The notes under the pieces were generated by a model. That model did not search any database. It saw only the letters and a program-made list of their open reading frames with translations, and was not told the DNA's origin. From contig CM035808.1 of the NCBI GenBank assembly GCA_020466095.1, positions 29,276,959 through 29,340,958 of the forward strand: a DNA stretch of 64,000 bases, written 5' to 3'. Shown here in pieces: positions 53,540 through 64,000 of the stretch (position 1 is the stretch's first letter; the number at the start of each line of letters is the position of its first letter). The translations under genes were made by a program, and so were the position numbers. This stretch comes from Chlorops oryzae. Its lineage: Eukaryota; Arthropoda; Insecta; Diptera; Chloropidae.

Positions 53540-55600
53540 TTTTGCCTTAATGATAAATATTTGATTTCACGTACGTTCAATGATAAAAATACTGATTTTT
53601 CAGACCACACATTCAACTTGTAAAATTTATTACCTCGTACCTAGATTAACGTTATGAAAGGCGCTAATAATCCTCCATTCTGTCAGCTCTTTACATACAG
53701 ACTCGATTATTCCAATTTTATATAATCTGAGTAAGACTGAGTATGAATTTCGTTTAAAAAATTCTTGCAATAAATCCGAGCATTAAATATTCCAACAATT
53801 TTCAACCCAGGACTCAATGAACTGCGTCCTCGCCTTAGGGGACGCTTAAGCACCACACAAAGAGCTCTCGAGCTCCCTTTAAAAAATCTGAGAAATGTCC
53901 ATCCACGATACTTAAATTGTTTCGAAACGACTCTTTAAAATATATTCCCATTCAGGGCCTAAATAATATTGTCACCTAATATCTAAGTAGGTACCCAGTA
54001 GTTATTTAGTTAGTGCAATACCAAATTAATGCATTTTTTCATAGCCAAGACGGAATACAAGCAAAGTAAATGGTATAAATTGAGAACCTTTCATTCAATC
54101 AATTTTCATTACTTGAAAATGCGAATAGTAATGCATTACAAAATAAGCCCTTTTCGATTACTTTTCATACAACTGGGAATGGAAATATGTATGCATTACA
54201 TTCGCTAGGACATCGTCATGTTAAAAATAATGAATTCCGGAATGCATAAACAGTTGGCCTTCGGCTTATCCTTTGCATTATTATCAGTTACAAATAACTG
54301 CTGGGTACCTGCTGTTCTACTAAAGGCGAAAGACTCCCATCTATCTGGATCAGACCGAACGACAGGTTGAAATAAAGGCTATCACATCATTTGCATGTTT
54401 CAAAAGTGAACGACAAAGATTTTATAAAGAAGATAAGAGAGGAAAGAAGTAAAAGAAGAAGAACAGGTTCCAGATGTTCCTACAAAAACAATGTTTAGAG
54501 CATCAACTAATTATTTTCTTCTCCCCATGCCATAGTAAATGCTCTTGCGCTTAATTAAAGTCCAACACGAATCCCATAGGCCAATAGAAATCTCCGTAGC
54601 ACAATCCTTCATTCCACTAAAAGTCGTTTTGTTTATTTTCGGATACCTTCTTTTAATTTTTAAGGTCTAAAGGTCTTCGCTGATTGAAAGATATTATTAT
54701 TGTGTGTATATTTTGAGGCGCGGTCGCAAAGCTAATTGAAATGATTTGCTTCAGCCACAAACTGTACTCGGTATAACGCACAAATAACTACGAACTCAGC
54801 CATTAAAAGAAGCAAAACAAGAGGCGAAAGAAAGAAAAAAGAAAATTCCTTCGAGTTCGACTGACTTACTCGGGCACGCTAACGCCAGCTAACGAGTAGA
54901 TAGAGAAAGAAAGCCTACCCTAGCTCTTTTCAAGAACACAAGCGAGGAGGAAAAAAACAAATATTCAAGCGTTTGCTTATCAGCAACTTCAATACTAGCA
55001 ACAACAACTGCCAAATTAGCTTCGGCCGCCAGCAATCAGCCGTACCGAGATTTGTCCGTATTGTCTTTTCGGGCCGAAAGAGCTTTTGTCAGTCGCCCGC
55101 TGGAGGGGATTATGCCAAATACTTTTATTGCATAAATTATTGTGTAAGTGTGAAAGTCAGCCCTACGTGATTTGTAGCCGTTATCATTCCATAGTACAGT
55201 CAATTTTTCCAATGCCTGCATGAAACGTTGGATCCCAATCGAGAGTCCGATAAGCATGGCGTAAATTTACGCTCTTTCGGTGTTACTTTCATTTTTTTTT
55301 TTTTTTATATTTATTTATTTATTTATTTTTTGCTTCATCAGGTTATATTGGTTTTGTGTGAAGCTTGTAACAGCTGGAATGCAGCAGGTTAAGGACTGAA
55401 CGGGGTCGTCCGCCTTTATGGCGTAGGCAATTATTTCGAAAGCGATTGCGTTGGTATTTTTTTGAATAAGCCTTAAAATATATATTGATATAAATACATA
55501 ATTTTGATCACATTCAGTCATCTCCCCTCAAATAGTGCCTTCATAATGCCAATTAAAACTCAATAAAGCTCTTTCGAATTCGATAAATAGGTCGATCATG
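53540..55600. other. No gene seen
   Basis: No supportable gene. A T run followed by TATTTATTTATTTATTTTTT at 55292-55330 and the GC-richer sequence after it (to about 55530) could be a decayed minus-strand retroelement 3' end, but no motif proves it. Confidence 0.4.
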
Positions 55601-55602
55601 AC

Positions 55603-55836
55603 CAGGGCTTGGATTTTGTTGACTTTTATAAATTTAAAGCATACTTTATGGAGCACAAATTTTGTTCAACTCACATAAGGTTAATATTCAAATCAATTTT
55701 TAACTTCAAGATGAATTTTTTGAAGTTAGAAAACCGGTTTGAAGTTCAACTTCGCTAAATGTGGGTAAGAAAAAACAAAATTTTCCCCCATAAAATATGC
55801 TTTAAATTTATAAATGTCACCAAAATCCGAGCCCTG
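55603..55836. mobile_element. hAT-type MITE (CAGGGCTYGGATTTTG ends)
   Basis: About 55 bp at each end are inverted copies (CAGGGCTTGGATTTTGTTGA, then TTTATAAATTTAAAGCATA). The flanks ATCATGAC and ACCATGAC form an 8-bp duplication with one mismatch. 234 bp, non-coding. Confidence 0.75.
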
Positions 55837-55931
55837 ACCATGACACATACATTAAGTATTTGGGTATTATCTGACAATCATCATCCCTAAAATTATCGGC
55901 TTTAACTTTTGGGAAGTACTCAAGATGATCG

Positions 55932-55985
55932 AAAGCTGGGCGCATCAAAGTCGGAGTGCACCGACTTGGGCTTTCTAACCTGCTA
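55932..55985 (-). mobile_element. 5' tip of a divergent INE-1-like element
   Basis: On the minus strand GGTTAGAAAGCCCAAGTCGG…CCGACTTTGATGCGCCCAGC follows the plan of the INE-1-like start (hairpin plus CCCAGC) with changed loop bases. The rest of the element is missing. Confidence 0.4.
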
Positions 55986-56312
55986 TCACTTCGATTTTTA
56001 TAGGCTTTTTTGCCCCCTAAGGCTGTGTATGCGCTAGAAAGGCCTTATAATTTACACAGTTCACTTCTGCAGTGCACACAAAAGCCTTGTTATCACCGTT
56101 TTCCGAAAAAAAAAACCTGTTAATTGCACGATGATCAAAGCATTTTACGGAGCTCAACATTTTGCTGCAACGGCATTAGCTCGTTATCTGCGAATGATAT
56201 GCACACTTAACATATATACATACATGCATAGGTACCTATTTTTATGTGCATGCGCTTATGTGACCATTAGCAATTTAAGGACAAGAGCGTGCAAACCCAA
56301 CGGAAAATTATA

Positions 56313-56817
56313 CCCTGCATGACAATGTCATCAGTGATGTCATCGATGATATATAGATGACATTGTCATGCATGACATCTTGGAGGACATGCCATCGTGG
56401 AGGGATGCTATTCACGTGCTTGAATCTCATTGGCTATTGAAATTTAAATAAGGTTTTAGCGTCAGTTGAACGTTAGCATGGATGACATAGTATATGAGTG
56501 ATCGCAGGTTCGATCCCTGGCTGAGGCGAGCAAAAATTGTTAAAAATAGATTTTTAAAATTTTCGAAATATTCAAAGAGAGGCCAAAGAAGAGAGTTATC
56601 TATAAATTAACATTTAAAGAGCAAAAGAGCAATGTGCTGCTCTTAAATGCTTTTTTCGCCATCGCACCCCCTAGCATGACATTCTCACCGGTGAATTCAC
56701 TGTCCAACTCCTGTACAAATGTCATACAAAGTGTCATATGAATTGTCATGCATAGCGGATCCAAAGTCACCCTGACTTCATCGATGATGTCAACGGGATA
56801 TTTGCCGCTGGGTTAAT
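56313..56817. repeat. Hairpin-rich repeat with a tRNA-like head
   Basis: GCATGACAATGTCATC (about 56319) and its perfect complement GATGACATTGTCATGC (about 56356) form a 16-bp stem. TGTCAT/ATGACA words recur to 56780, where TTCATCGATGATGTCAACG mirrors the left part. At 56476-56530 is TTAGCATGGATGACATAG and, 30 bp on, the B box GGTTCGATCCC, a tRNA-like SINE head. I cannot define the outer borders. Confidence 0.4.
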
Positions 56818-56819
56818 GG

Positions 56820-59800
56820 TAACATTAGTAGTAGTAGATGAATACGGAGAATGAGACACAGAGGAACCGAGATGGAGACAGTGAGTTTCGATTTCATTTC
56901 AAAAAGCTATTAAATTAATTTGAGACATCTTATTGCGATAATACATTTCACTCGAAAATTGAAAGAACACAACAAAGACAGCTTCAAACTTCTCCCGGAC
57001 GTACGAGCTCCCGGCGCTTAATCTTCAATTATTGATGTCTGCAGAACACGAACTCGTGAGACGAGAAGAAACTTTCAACAAGAAATGATAACTTCGCGTG
57101 TGAAAGACAATTTCAAGAGTTTCTTTGAAAGCTGTCAAATGGATGGCCACAATTTCTGATGCTCGAAAAAATAATTTCCTTTTTCTTAAAATTTTTCCGA
57201 AGCTGTTGCCATCTAAGCATAATGAAATCAAAAAAAAAAAAAAAAATCTTTCAAACCCAGCATAAATATGTGCTCTTTAACCGCAGATATGGATTCCTCG
57301 AAATGTCAATTTGAATTAATTTTGAGAAAATTTATCATCTTATATTCTTAATGGGAACAGGACTAGACTCAAACTGGTTCCAAACTGGTCCCAAATATAA
57401 AAATACAACAATGTACTTCCATCAACTAAATACTTCAAAAGTGTTTTGGCGCATTTCACTCATTCTCCCGTTCATCCAAAACCGCTATCTTCGATGTAAC
57501 TTAATGCCTTAAAGCGCAACTAACCCGATCCGAGTCCCAGTTTGATTACGTGAAGATTACTGCCGTCTCTTCCGTCTCGTGGTCCACTGTGCAACGAGTC
57601 CTTTACCCAGTTTATCCTTTGTTCCGCAATTTCGGCGCTTTTTTCACGGCCACTCGATTTTCGTCTCCAATACTTCTTGCTATCATGTGAGGAGTTGCTG
57701 TTGTTGTTAGCTCGGCTGTAATACTTTGCCCTGGCCTTCATCATTGGTGTTATTGGGTTATGCTTACGCACTTCTATCCTTGTTGGCCTCACACTAGAAT
57801 CGAACTTGTACCATCAGGCCTCCCACATCGGGTACTTGGGCTCACAACAGCGATTAGAGACCACTACGAGAGGCACTTCTGTTAATTCTTGGAACTCAGT
57901 CGATTCTCGTAGATGAAATCTGTTGAATTGTTACCTAATTTACCACCCAAGTAACCCAACGACATGTGCTCTAAGTAAGTTGAACTCCTCGTTGACAAAC
58001 GATGCGAGCTTTTCCTTGAAATATGCAACACTATTTTGTCTTAGAGTCATGCATGCAACCGAAATCGAAAATTTCGATGCTCTTAATTTATCAGACGACA
58101 TGATAGTGATTATAGGACTATTATTTTGCTCTCAAGAATCTATTGGCGTTTCAATTTCGTAGAATTAACAAGCCGTTATCTTAAGTGTAGCTCCTTCGAA
58201 TTTATAGGTGTTATTAAAAGCAAATTCAAACTGAATATATGAAAGTTCTTCTAGGATAAAAAGAAATTTATCCTCGCTTTTGCAATTCACTTTGCTCATT
58301 AAGAAATAATCCCTTCTACAAAGAAAAATGTGTTGGCTTAGCTCATAGAGTTATCGGGTTTTTCTTTCTTTCTTTCCTACTTTCATATATATATAGGTAC
58401 CTAATATATATATATATATTTTTTTTTTTGTATCATTTTCTCTGTTCTATCTATTTCATTAGCATTTCTGTCACATTAAAACTGTTGTCGCCTGAAGCGA
58501 TTAATTTGTTGTACGCTCGTTTGTTCGCGCTTTTGTGTTCAAACACGCTCAAACAGTTCAGACCACCTAGCGCCAACAACAACAAAAACAGCCGTCCCGC
58601 CATTCCATTGTCTTAATGCGCCATTAAAAGTACAAAGTAATTTTTTTTTCCCTTGCTTTTTTCCTCCTCTAAATACATTTGAGATAATACGCTTCTCTAT
58701 TCTTTTACGGATATTATAATGTCAAAATAATTTCCATTCAACAAGAAGAAGAAAAAACTCCCTCAAGGAAGCGAAAAGAAAAGAATGGAATAGAATAAAA
58801 TAGAAAAACAGCAGCAAACAAGATTTCTGTCGCAATTCTTTGCATTTTCTTTTGCTCATCGTCCTCTTAGCAATGCAATAGGCCTTAGGGGCATACATAA
58901 GTAAAGTAACTTTTACTTATCTTAGTGCGTAAACTTTAGAGAGAAAAAAAATACACTATTTAAAATTTAAGAAAAATTGCGATAACATAGCCGCGAGTAT
59001 ATAACTTGCAATCGTGGCATTACAAAAATGCCACCGATCTGTATCCTCCTCGAACTATGAAAACGAGCCTCGAACTCAAATGAATCTGTGCCTCTCAGTG
59101 TGAGGCCAATAAAAGCAGTCGCGATATGTAGGAACGGCTAAAGCAGAAAATTTTAACCTTTCAAGTCACATCATGTTCACCTTGAATCTCCTCATTTAAG
59201 CATAATATGGCAGAGTGAATAAGTAGGTATATACCTTTCGAAAAGCCGGTCTTCGGAGCGCTTATCTGACATTTTATTTCTGGCTGCCATGGCCTCAATG
59301 TCTGCAAAAAGCAAATAAAAAATTAAAAAAAACAAAAAAAAAGAAGACAACAAAAAAGTTTCGCCTTAAAATGTTTTAAATAAAAATCTATTGTCTCGTT
59401 ACATGATAAGCTTCCTTCCGCTTACATTCGACGTACATATCTCGACTTGATTACCCACCCACTGCCTTAACAGAGAGTGCTCACCCAGCCGGAAAAGTCC
59501 CGGTGAAGCAATCAATGATTTCAGCATGACATAGAGCCGCGACTCCCCCTGATTATACACCAACTTTCTAATGAAATTTACACACAAGCGGCATTGGCCG
59601 TCATAAGAGTACATGTCACGAATTGGTAATCAAATTTAGAGTAGATCTATTCCATAGTGTCGATACCTCTATCGATGACAGTGCCATTGGAATTGCGATG
59701 AATAACATTTCCTCTCGATGGCAATGCCATTGCAATTGAGAAGTACTCAAATTTTCCCTGTGATATCCCTGGTGAAAAAATTAATGAATTGGTCCTTTAT

Positions 59801-61470
59801 GAGAAAATTTCCGACTGGGCATGTGCGCTACTGTGTATGTGTATGTGCACAAGTGTGTGTATGTGTGTATGGTTTATTTGCATTTGTATTCATCGGATGA
59901 CGGCATTTGGATAGGCATATATTTACTCTGCATTGAAAAACGTATCACGATATCGATGCTTAGATATGATTTTCCGCATTACGTGCTCACGATAACCCAG
60001 TAAACATTCGCCAAAACTAACTTTTCAATGAGAATATTTGCCATTTGTTGCGTCTAAATCGACATTATAATGAAAATTTCATTACATTTGATTTAGTAGG
60101 TACTTCTTATTTCTATATTTGATCTAAGCTCATCGAACTGTGGTCTTTAGATATTTTTGTGAGCAAACGTTGTTGTTTTTTTTCAACATTTGAACGAATA
60201 CAAAATGGCGGATATCGAATTTAATACGTTCTGGCAGTTGTTTAAACTACATTCTGGGATCTTCTTTTATTGCCGTTCGGAGTTGGGGTTTTGTTTTGAA
60301 TTCCGCTCGAACATTTTACGGTTTACGGCTTATTTAATACGTCTCAAATTAAGCGCCTAATCGTGGTAGGCGTTGCCATCTAAATGTTACACATTTCGAA
60401 TATTTAAACCGATAAAATTCTTGGGGTGCTCACAAGCGCGTGTTTTGCTAAATACATCCTACTATGGACACAACTGTGCGATTTGAAAATTTCTATGCAT
60501 TATTGTTGTTGGAATTCAATGAAAAGAAAAAGTTTTCTTTTTTTTTTTTGAAATTCAGCAGTTCTTTTTTAAGGCGGAAATTGAAAAATTGATTATTTTA
60601 TTTTATTGAAAAGGGAATTCGTTTTTCGAAATTTTTATCCGCTTTAATACTCAACAACTATGTATATGTACATGTATTTTCGTTGCGTTCACTTGAAACG
60701 TGAAATGTAATGAAGTCGACCCAAACGATTAGCATCGATTTTCTCGTGTTCTTAAAAAGTATCAAATTTCACTGTAAACATCTTCCAACACACTTCAGTC
60801 GGGTGCGAATTTAAGGACGTCTGCTTTTGCCAAGCCACGCATAAAATAGAAGCATTACGATAACAATAACAAAAGACGTAATTTCGACCTTTGGTTGAAT
60901 TTAAAAATCCGATGTGGGCGAAATAATAATATTTTGAATGCCTGGGGATTAACCTTCTATTGTATTTGGTTTCGTTCGGCTCTTTCGAAAGTAAACAAAC
61001 GAAAAGTTTTTGTTTGGCTATGTTTGTGCATGTATGTATGTGTGTATGTGTGTATGGAATGAATAGACCAAGAGAGTGGAGACCTGGGAACTCGGAGGCG
61101 TAATGCTCTTATTTCTTAGAATCTACTGGATCAAAATTTGGACACAATGGGCCAACTAACCTCGAAGTGACCACAAGAGATATTCTTTTGGAGTCAATCC
61201 TTCCGAGTGTCTACTTTAGAAGTGCGTGGGAGATGTTGCTTTTACTGTCGATGCTATTTAAAGGATCAAGAAATTGTCGGTTGTCCTATAAATCGTTGCT
61301 CGGAAGAATACCGACTGTAATCAAAGGCTAATCTTTTCCATTGCATTGCCTGATTTCCAATAGCGCAGAAATTCTAGCACATATTCAACACATGCATATA
61401 TATGAAACCGATTTCAATCAACTGCTGATTTTATTCTAACTGGTTCCATACGTTTGCATGTGTTGAATGT
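56820..61470. other. No supportable gene; small frames and microsatellites
   Basis: No coding region of confidence. TA repeats lie at 58387-58420, GT-rich tracts at 59825-59870 and 61020-61055. A 90-codon minus-strand frame (57792-57520, GTG start) has a basic, Ser/Asn-rich text without a domain; its upstream flank (57798-57808) holds a B-box-like GTTCGATTC. A 51-codon frame is listed separately at 60205. Confidence 0.4.
60205..60360 (+). other. Small frame with good start context
   Basis: CAAAATGGCG gives a strong start context for a 51-residue peptide beginning MADIEFNTFWQLFKLHSG and ending in a stop at 60358-60360. It has no recognisable motif. It is too short to call a gene on sequence alone; chance occurrence is quite possible. 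Confidence 0.12.
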
Positions 61471-61473
61471 GTA

Positions 61474-62052
61474 CAGTAAGGTGGATCGATTTTGTAACCT
61501 CCAATTGCCCTGGCAGAATATTATTCTGTTGTCCATACTTAATAATTATGCCGAAGAAACTATAGGTCAAATGTGAATTTTCACTTTCCGCTTTAGCAAA
61601 CAAAGGTTTTTCCTGCCATATTCGACTTATTTTGGTCATCATTGTTGGTGAAAACATCTCAAAAAGCAGAGAAACAATCACTTGAACGTCTCTCAAAACT
61701 CGAGTCATTGAAAAAAATTTATATTTTCTTTAATAACTATCTTAAAATGGCCGATTTATGATGATTTTTCAAGCAAAATTTTATTATTTCTCATGCCTAA
61801 AATTATGCTAAGAATCAAAATAAGAAAAATTCAATTTAAAAACTTTTTTGATTAGGTAGAAATTTCAATAACTTGTAGCATGCTTTTAGGCATATTTAAG
61901 ATGGGCCTTCTTTTTGAAAAGCGGAAGAAAAAAAAACGGCTTTCACCTATGGTTCCCTGGGCATTTTTTCTCCAAAAAACTTGTAGAATCTTATTTCACT
62001 AGGGCAATTTTCATTTTTTTTTTTTTGTCGAACAAAACGATCCACCTTAGTG
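61474..62052. mobile_element. TA-flanked MITE (CASTAAGGTGGATCG ends)
   Basis: CAGTAAGGTGGATCGATTTT at the left and, inverted, CACTAAGGTGGATCGTTTTG at the right, with TA on both sides (61472-61473 and 62053-62054). 579 bp. A 90-codon minus-strand frame inside (61708-61436) has no recognised motif. A Tc1/mariner-type MITE is the likeliest reading. Confidence 0.7.
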
Positions 62053-62054
62053 TA

Positions 62055-62939
62055 CAGGAATTTCGGCGCCTTTGGAAATCAAGCTTTATTCTAGGCACTT
62101 TATCTGTTGCTCGAAGTCCAGCCAAGCATTTCGCACGTTCGGGGATAATGATGCCCATTGTGTTAGTGATGGCAATTTAGTTTGGCGATCAATGAGTACC
62201 TAGTGTCACAGTACATACATACTTATCGCAAAAAAGAAAATTTTTCAATAAAAGTTTAAAGGTTGAACGTTAATGCTCACATTTAATCGCAAATTGAGGG
62301 AGATCGGCTTTATTTGAAACTAGTTAACTAGTTCGGGTGCAATTGGAGAGTAGTCGGAATATAAATATGCATAAATGGTCCTGCACTAAGCCGGTGGCCT
62401 TTGAAGTATTGAAGATTGCGAATTGATATTCGCAGTCCTTTTGAATTTAATAAAAACATATATATATTTGAGCAATCAAAAAAATCGAGCCCCCAACGTT
62501 ATAGCTTGCTGTCAATGTAATTGTGTTGAATTGTGTCACATTGCATTGCTCCATGATGTGCATAATTCTCAACAGGTTTAAAAGATTTAACTTTCTATAT
62601 ATATTTATCCTCAGAATATTCGGGGACGTTGCAAAATTTGTGTGAATGTGAACAAATTGACGAAGTACAGTGAAACCAGCAACAATTATCGAGGAGGAAT
62701 ATTTTTTGAATTTATGTTTACTCTTTAGGGTATTTGTTTTACAATGAATTTTTTACCAATTCAGGTGATGCGCAATTCAACGACCTCCCTTTTGATTTTG
62801 CCTCTCCATGTATATAGATATTCATGGGTTACCTACTAACAAAGCAATATGATTTTTACGCAGATGATTATATGTTATTTTGCGTTTTAATTATAAAATT
62901 ATGAATAGATAACGTTAACGGATTTTAATGATTATAGTC
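62055..62939. other. No gene seen
   Basis: AT-rich DNA without supportable features. Confidence 0.4.
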
Positions 62940-64000
62940 TCAAAAATTTTTTTATACTTTGTGGTCTTCGGCACCAAAATCGAACATTTTATTTTTCGAT
63001 ACCATACCCATTTTTCGACCTGTTAAAAGAAGGAACCCAAAACTCAGTTCTACAAAAATGGTAGTAATTTTTACAGATAACACTAGTTTACAAAATTTAA
63101 AAAAATAAATGTACAGTTGATCCCGCTCCACTTTTTTCATAGATTTTGGGTCCCTGAATCCGAAAACCTCATCGAAAATTTTTTGAATGGATTGGTTTTT
63201 GAGATATGACCATTTGAAATTTTGGCTCTTTTTTTTCAAAAGTACTTTCATTTGATGGATCATATCTCGAGATAGAAACAAACTACCTAGTTAAATGATG
63301 TACTAACTTAAAGAATATAAAATTCTAAATCAAAATATGTCCATTTTTTATGATATTATGGTACAGTGTCAATGTAACATAAGCCAAAATTTCAAAAAAA
63401 TATTTTTTTCTATTCAAAATTAAGAAAAAAATATCATGTTTAAATTTAAAAAAAATACAAATCCTAAGACTGTATTTTTTTTGAAAAACCACACGTATAA
63501 AATGAACCCTTGTGAAGAAAACGTGATACCAACGAATAAAATCTATGGGTTAATATTGAAGTTATGACCATTTATGTGAAACTTTCAAAGTGCTTCTTTC
63601 GTTTACACCAAAGAGTATGCTTTAACATTTTTAAAATTATGAAAGTCTCTTTATTTATTTTACTCAATAAAGTATGCTTTACATTTTTTAAGCTATCAAA
63701 ATCAATGAAGCAAACGAAAATTATAAATAGTTTGATGTTTTCTTTTGTCTTTTGTTCTCTTCGCTATTTGATGCGCGTATAAGAAACCAAATATAATCTC
63801 CCATCATTCTTTCGTTCCAAAATACCTGGTAGCGTCTTTCGATAGTCTTCATTTCTTGATGGAATCTTTCACCATAACAAAAAGTTATTAAATATTCTTC
63901 ATACTAGGCTCGTTTGAAGGCTTATTTTGTATATTTTTCGAATATGCATAGCAAATATTTTAACTCTTTTTCCGGCGGCAACCAAGAGCTTCCAAGCGGA
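62940..64000 (-). mobile_element. 3' part of an unclassified arthropod mobile element
   Basis: The coding remnant at 63721-63990 is followed on the minus strand by about 750 bp of non-coding sequence. That sequence contains repeated statements of the type GGTCATATCTCAAAAACCAA, which in other insect genomes accompany the same coding end, as I remember. The element continues beyond the window. Confidence 0.4.
63721..63990 (-). pseudogene. C-terminal remnant of a widespread element-encoded protein
   Basis: Read leftwards from about 63915: YEEYLITFCYGERFHQEMKT, then IERRYQVFWNERMMGDYIWF, then LIRASNSEENKRQKK and a stop at 63723-63721. This matches the pattern GE-x-FHQD-x(4)-EKRYQG-x-W-x(3)-MM-x-DY-x-W-x(2)-R, which I know from many uncharacterised insect proteins linked to mobile elements. 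Upstream in the same frame are TAG and TAA codons (KRA-stop-YEEY), so it is decayed. The protein's function is not known to me. Confidence 0.6.

Noticed and set aside
57520..57792. A 90-codon minus-strand gene
   Set aside because: It needs a GTG start, has no domain, and its 5' flank looks like a SINE head.
62952..63281. A 109-codon minus-strand gene
   Set aside because: The sequence lies in the non-coding tail after the stop of the GE-x-FHQ remnant and has no conserved residues.
1..64000. A previously undescribed multi-gene system such as a defence or biosynthesis cluster
   Set aside because: Outside Unc-76 the only recognisable proteins are transposases, retrotransposon proteins and their fragments. 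Nothing indicates co-organised host genes.

Overview
This window is AT-rich, intron- and transposon-dominated DNA from an insect. It is almost certainly from a cyclorrhaphan (higher) fly. Three things point there: a fly-like first coding part of Unc-76 (FEZ family) at the left end, a Himar1-type mariner (first described from the horn fly Haematobia irritans), and repeats built like the INE-1/DINE-1 elements of Drosophila. There are no bacterial features. The only host gene I can name is Unc-76. Everything else that looks coding belongs to mobile elements or their wreckage.

Layout. 0-1.5 kb: a hAT-type MITE, a CAA-rich leader, then about 135 codons of Unc-76. 1.5-8.6 kb: a Himar1-like mariner, then a heavily broken PIF/Harbinger locus. 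That locus is a minus-strand transposase in pieces between 3.2 and 8.6 kb, facing a small plus-strand two-exon gene. It has been interrupted by a hAT MITE, by an INE-1-like element that itself carries a TIR element with a SINE inside, and by an old mariner. 8.66-14.62 kb: a Harbinger-type MITE (TAA target duplication) split by a complete I-clade non-LTR retrotransposon. The retrotransposon has two intact ORFs and a 13-bp target-site duplication. 14.84-14.94 kb: a 100-N assembly gap.

15-35 kb: non-coding DNA with many short inverted-repeat elements, a mariner deletion derivative, a second Himar1-like copy carrying a 1.35-kb hAT insert, a 121-bp tandem repeat and a 554-bp element with about 110-bp inverted ends. 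35-40 kb: a Tc1-type element with about 230-bp inverted repeats, a 1280-bp mariner whose 341-codon transposase has a single in-frame stop, and a Tc1 fragment split by an INE-1-like element. 39-46 kb: four INE-1-like copies with about 127-bp internal tandem units and GACGGACA arrays. 46-64 kb: mostly featureless, with nested hAT/TTAA elements at 50.6-52.3 kb, several MITEs, and at the right edge a decayed minus-strand coding remnant of a widespread arthropod element.

The main story is layered transposition. Target-site duplications at the nested sites give a relative order of events. I found no evidence for a new defence, metabolic or signalling system. The most useful observations are the reconstructed split Harbinger locus, the apparently intact I-clade element, the nearly intact mariner, and the missing splice donor after the Unc-76 exon. 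Boundaries were found by eye from inverted ends and target duplications. Family names rest on recognised motifs, not on database searches.
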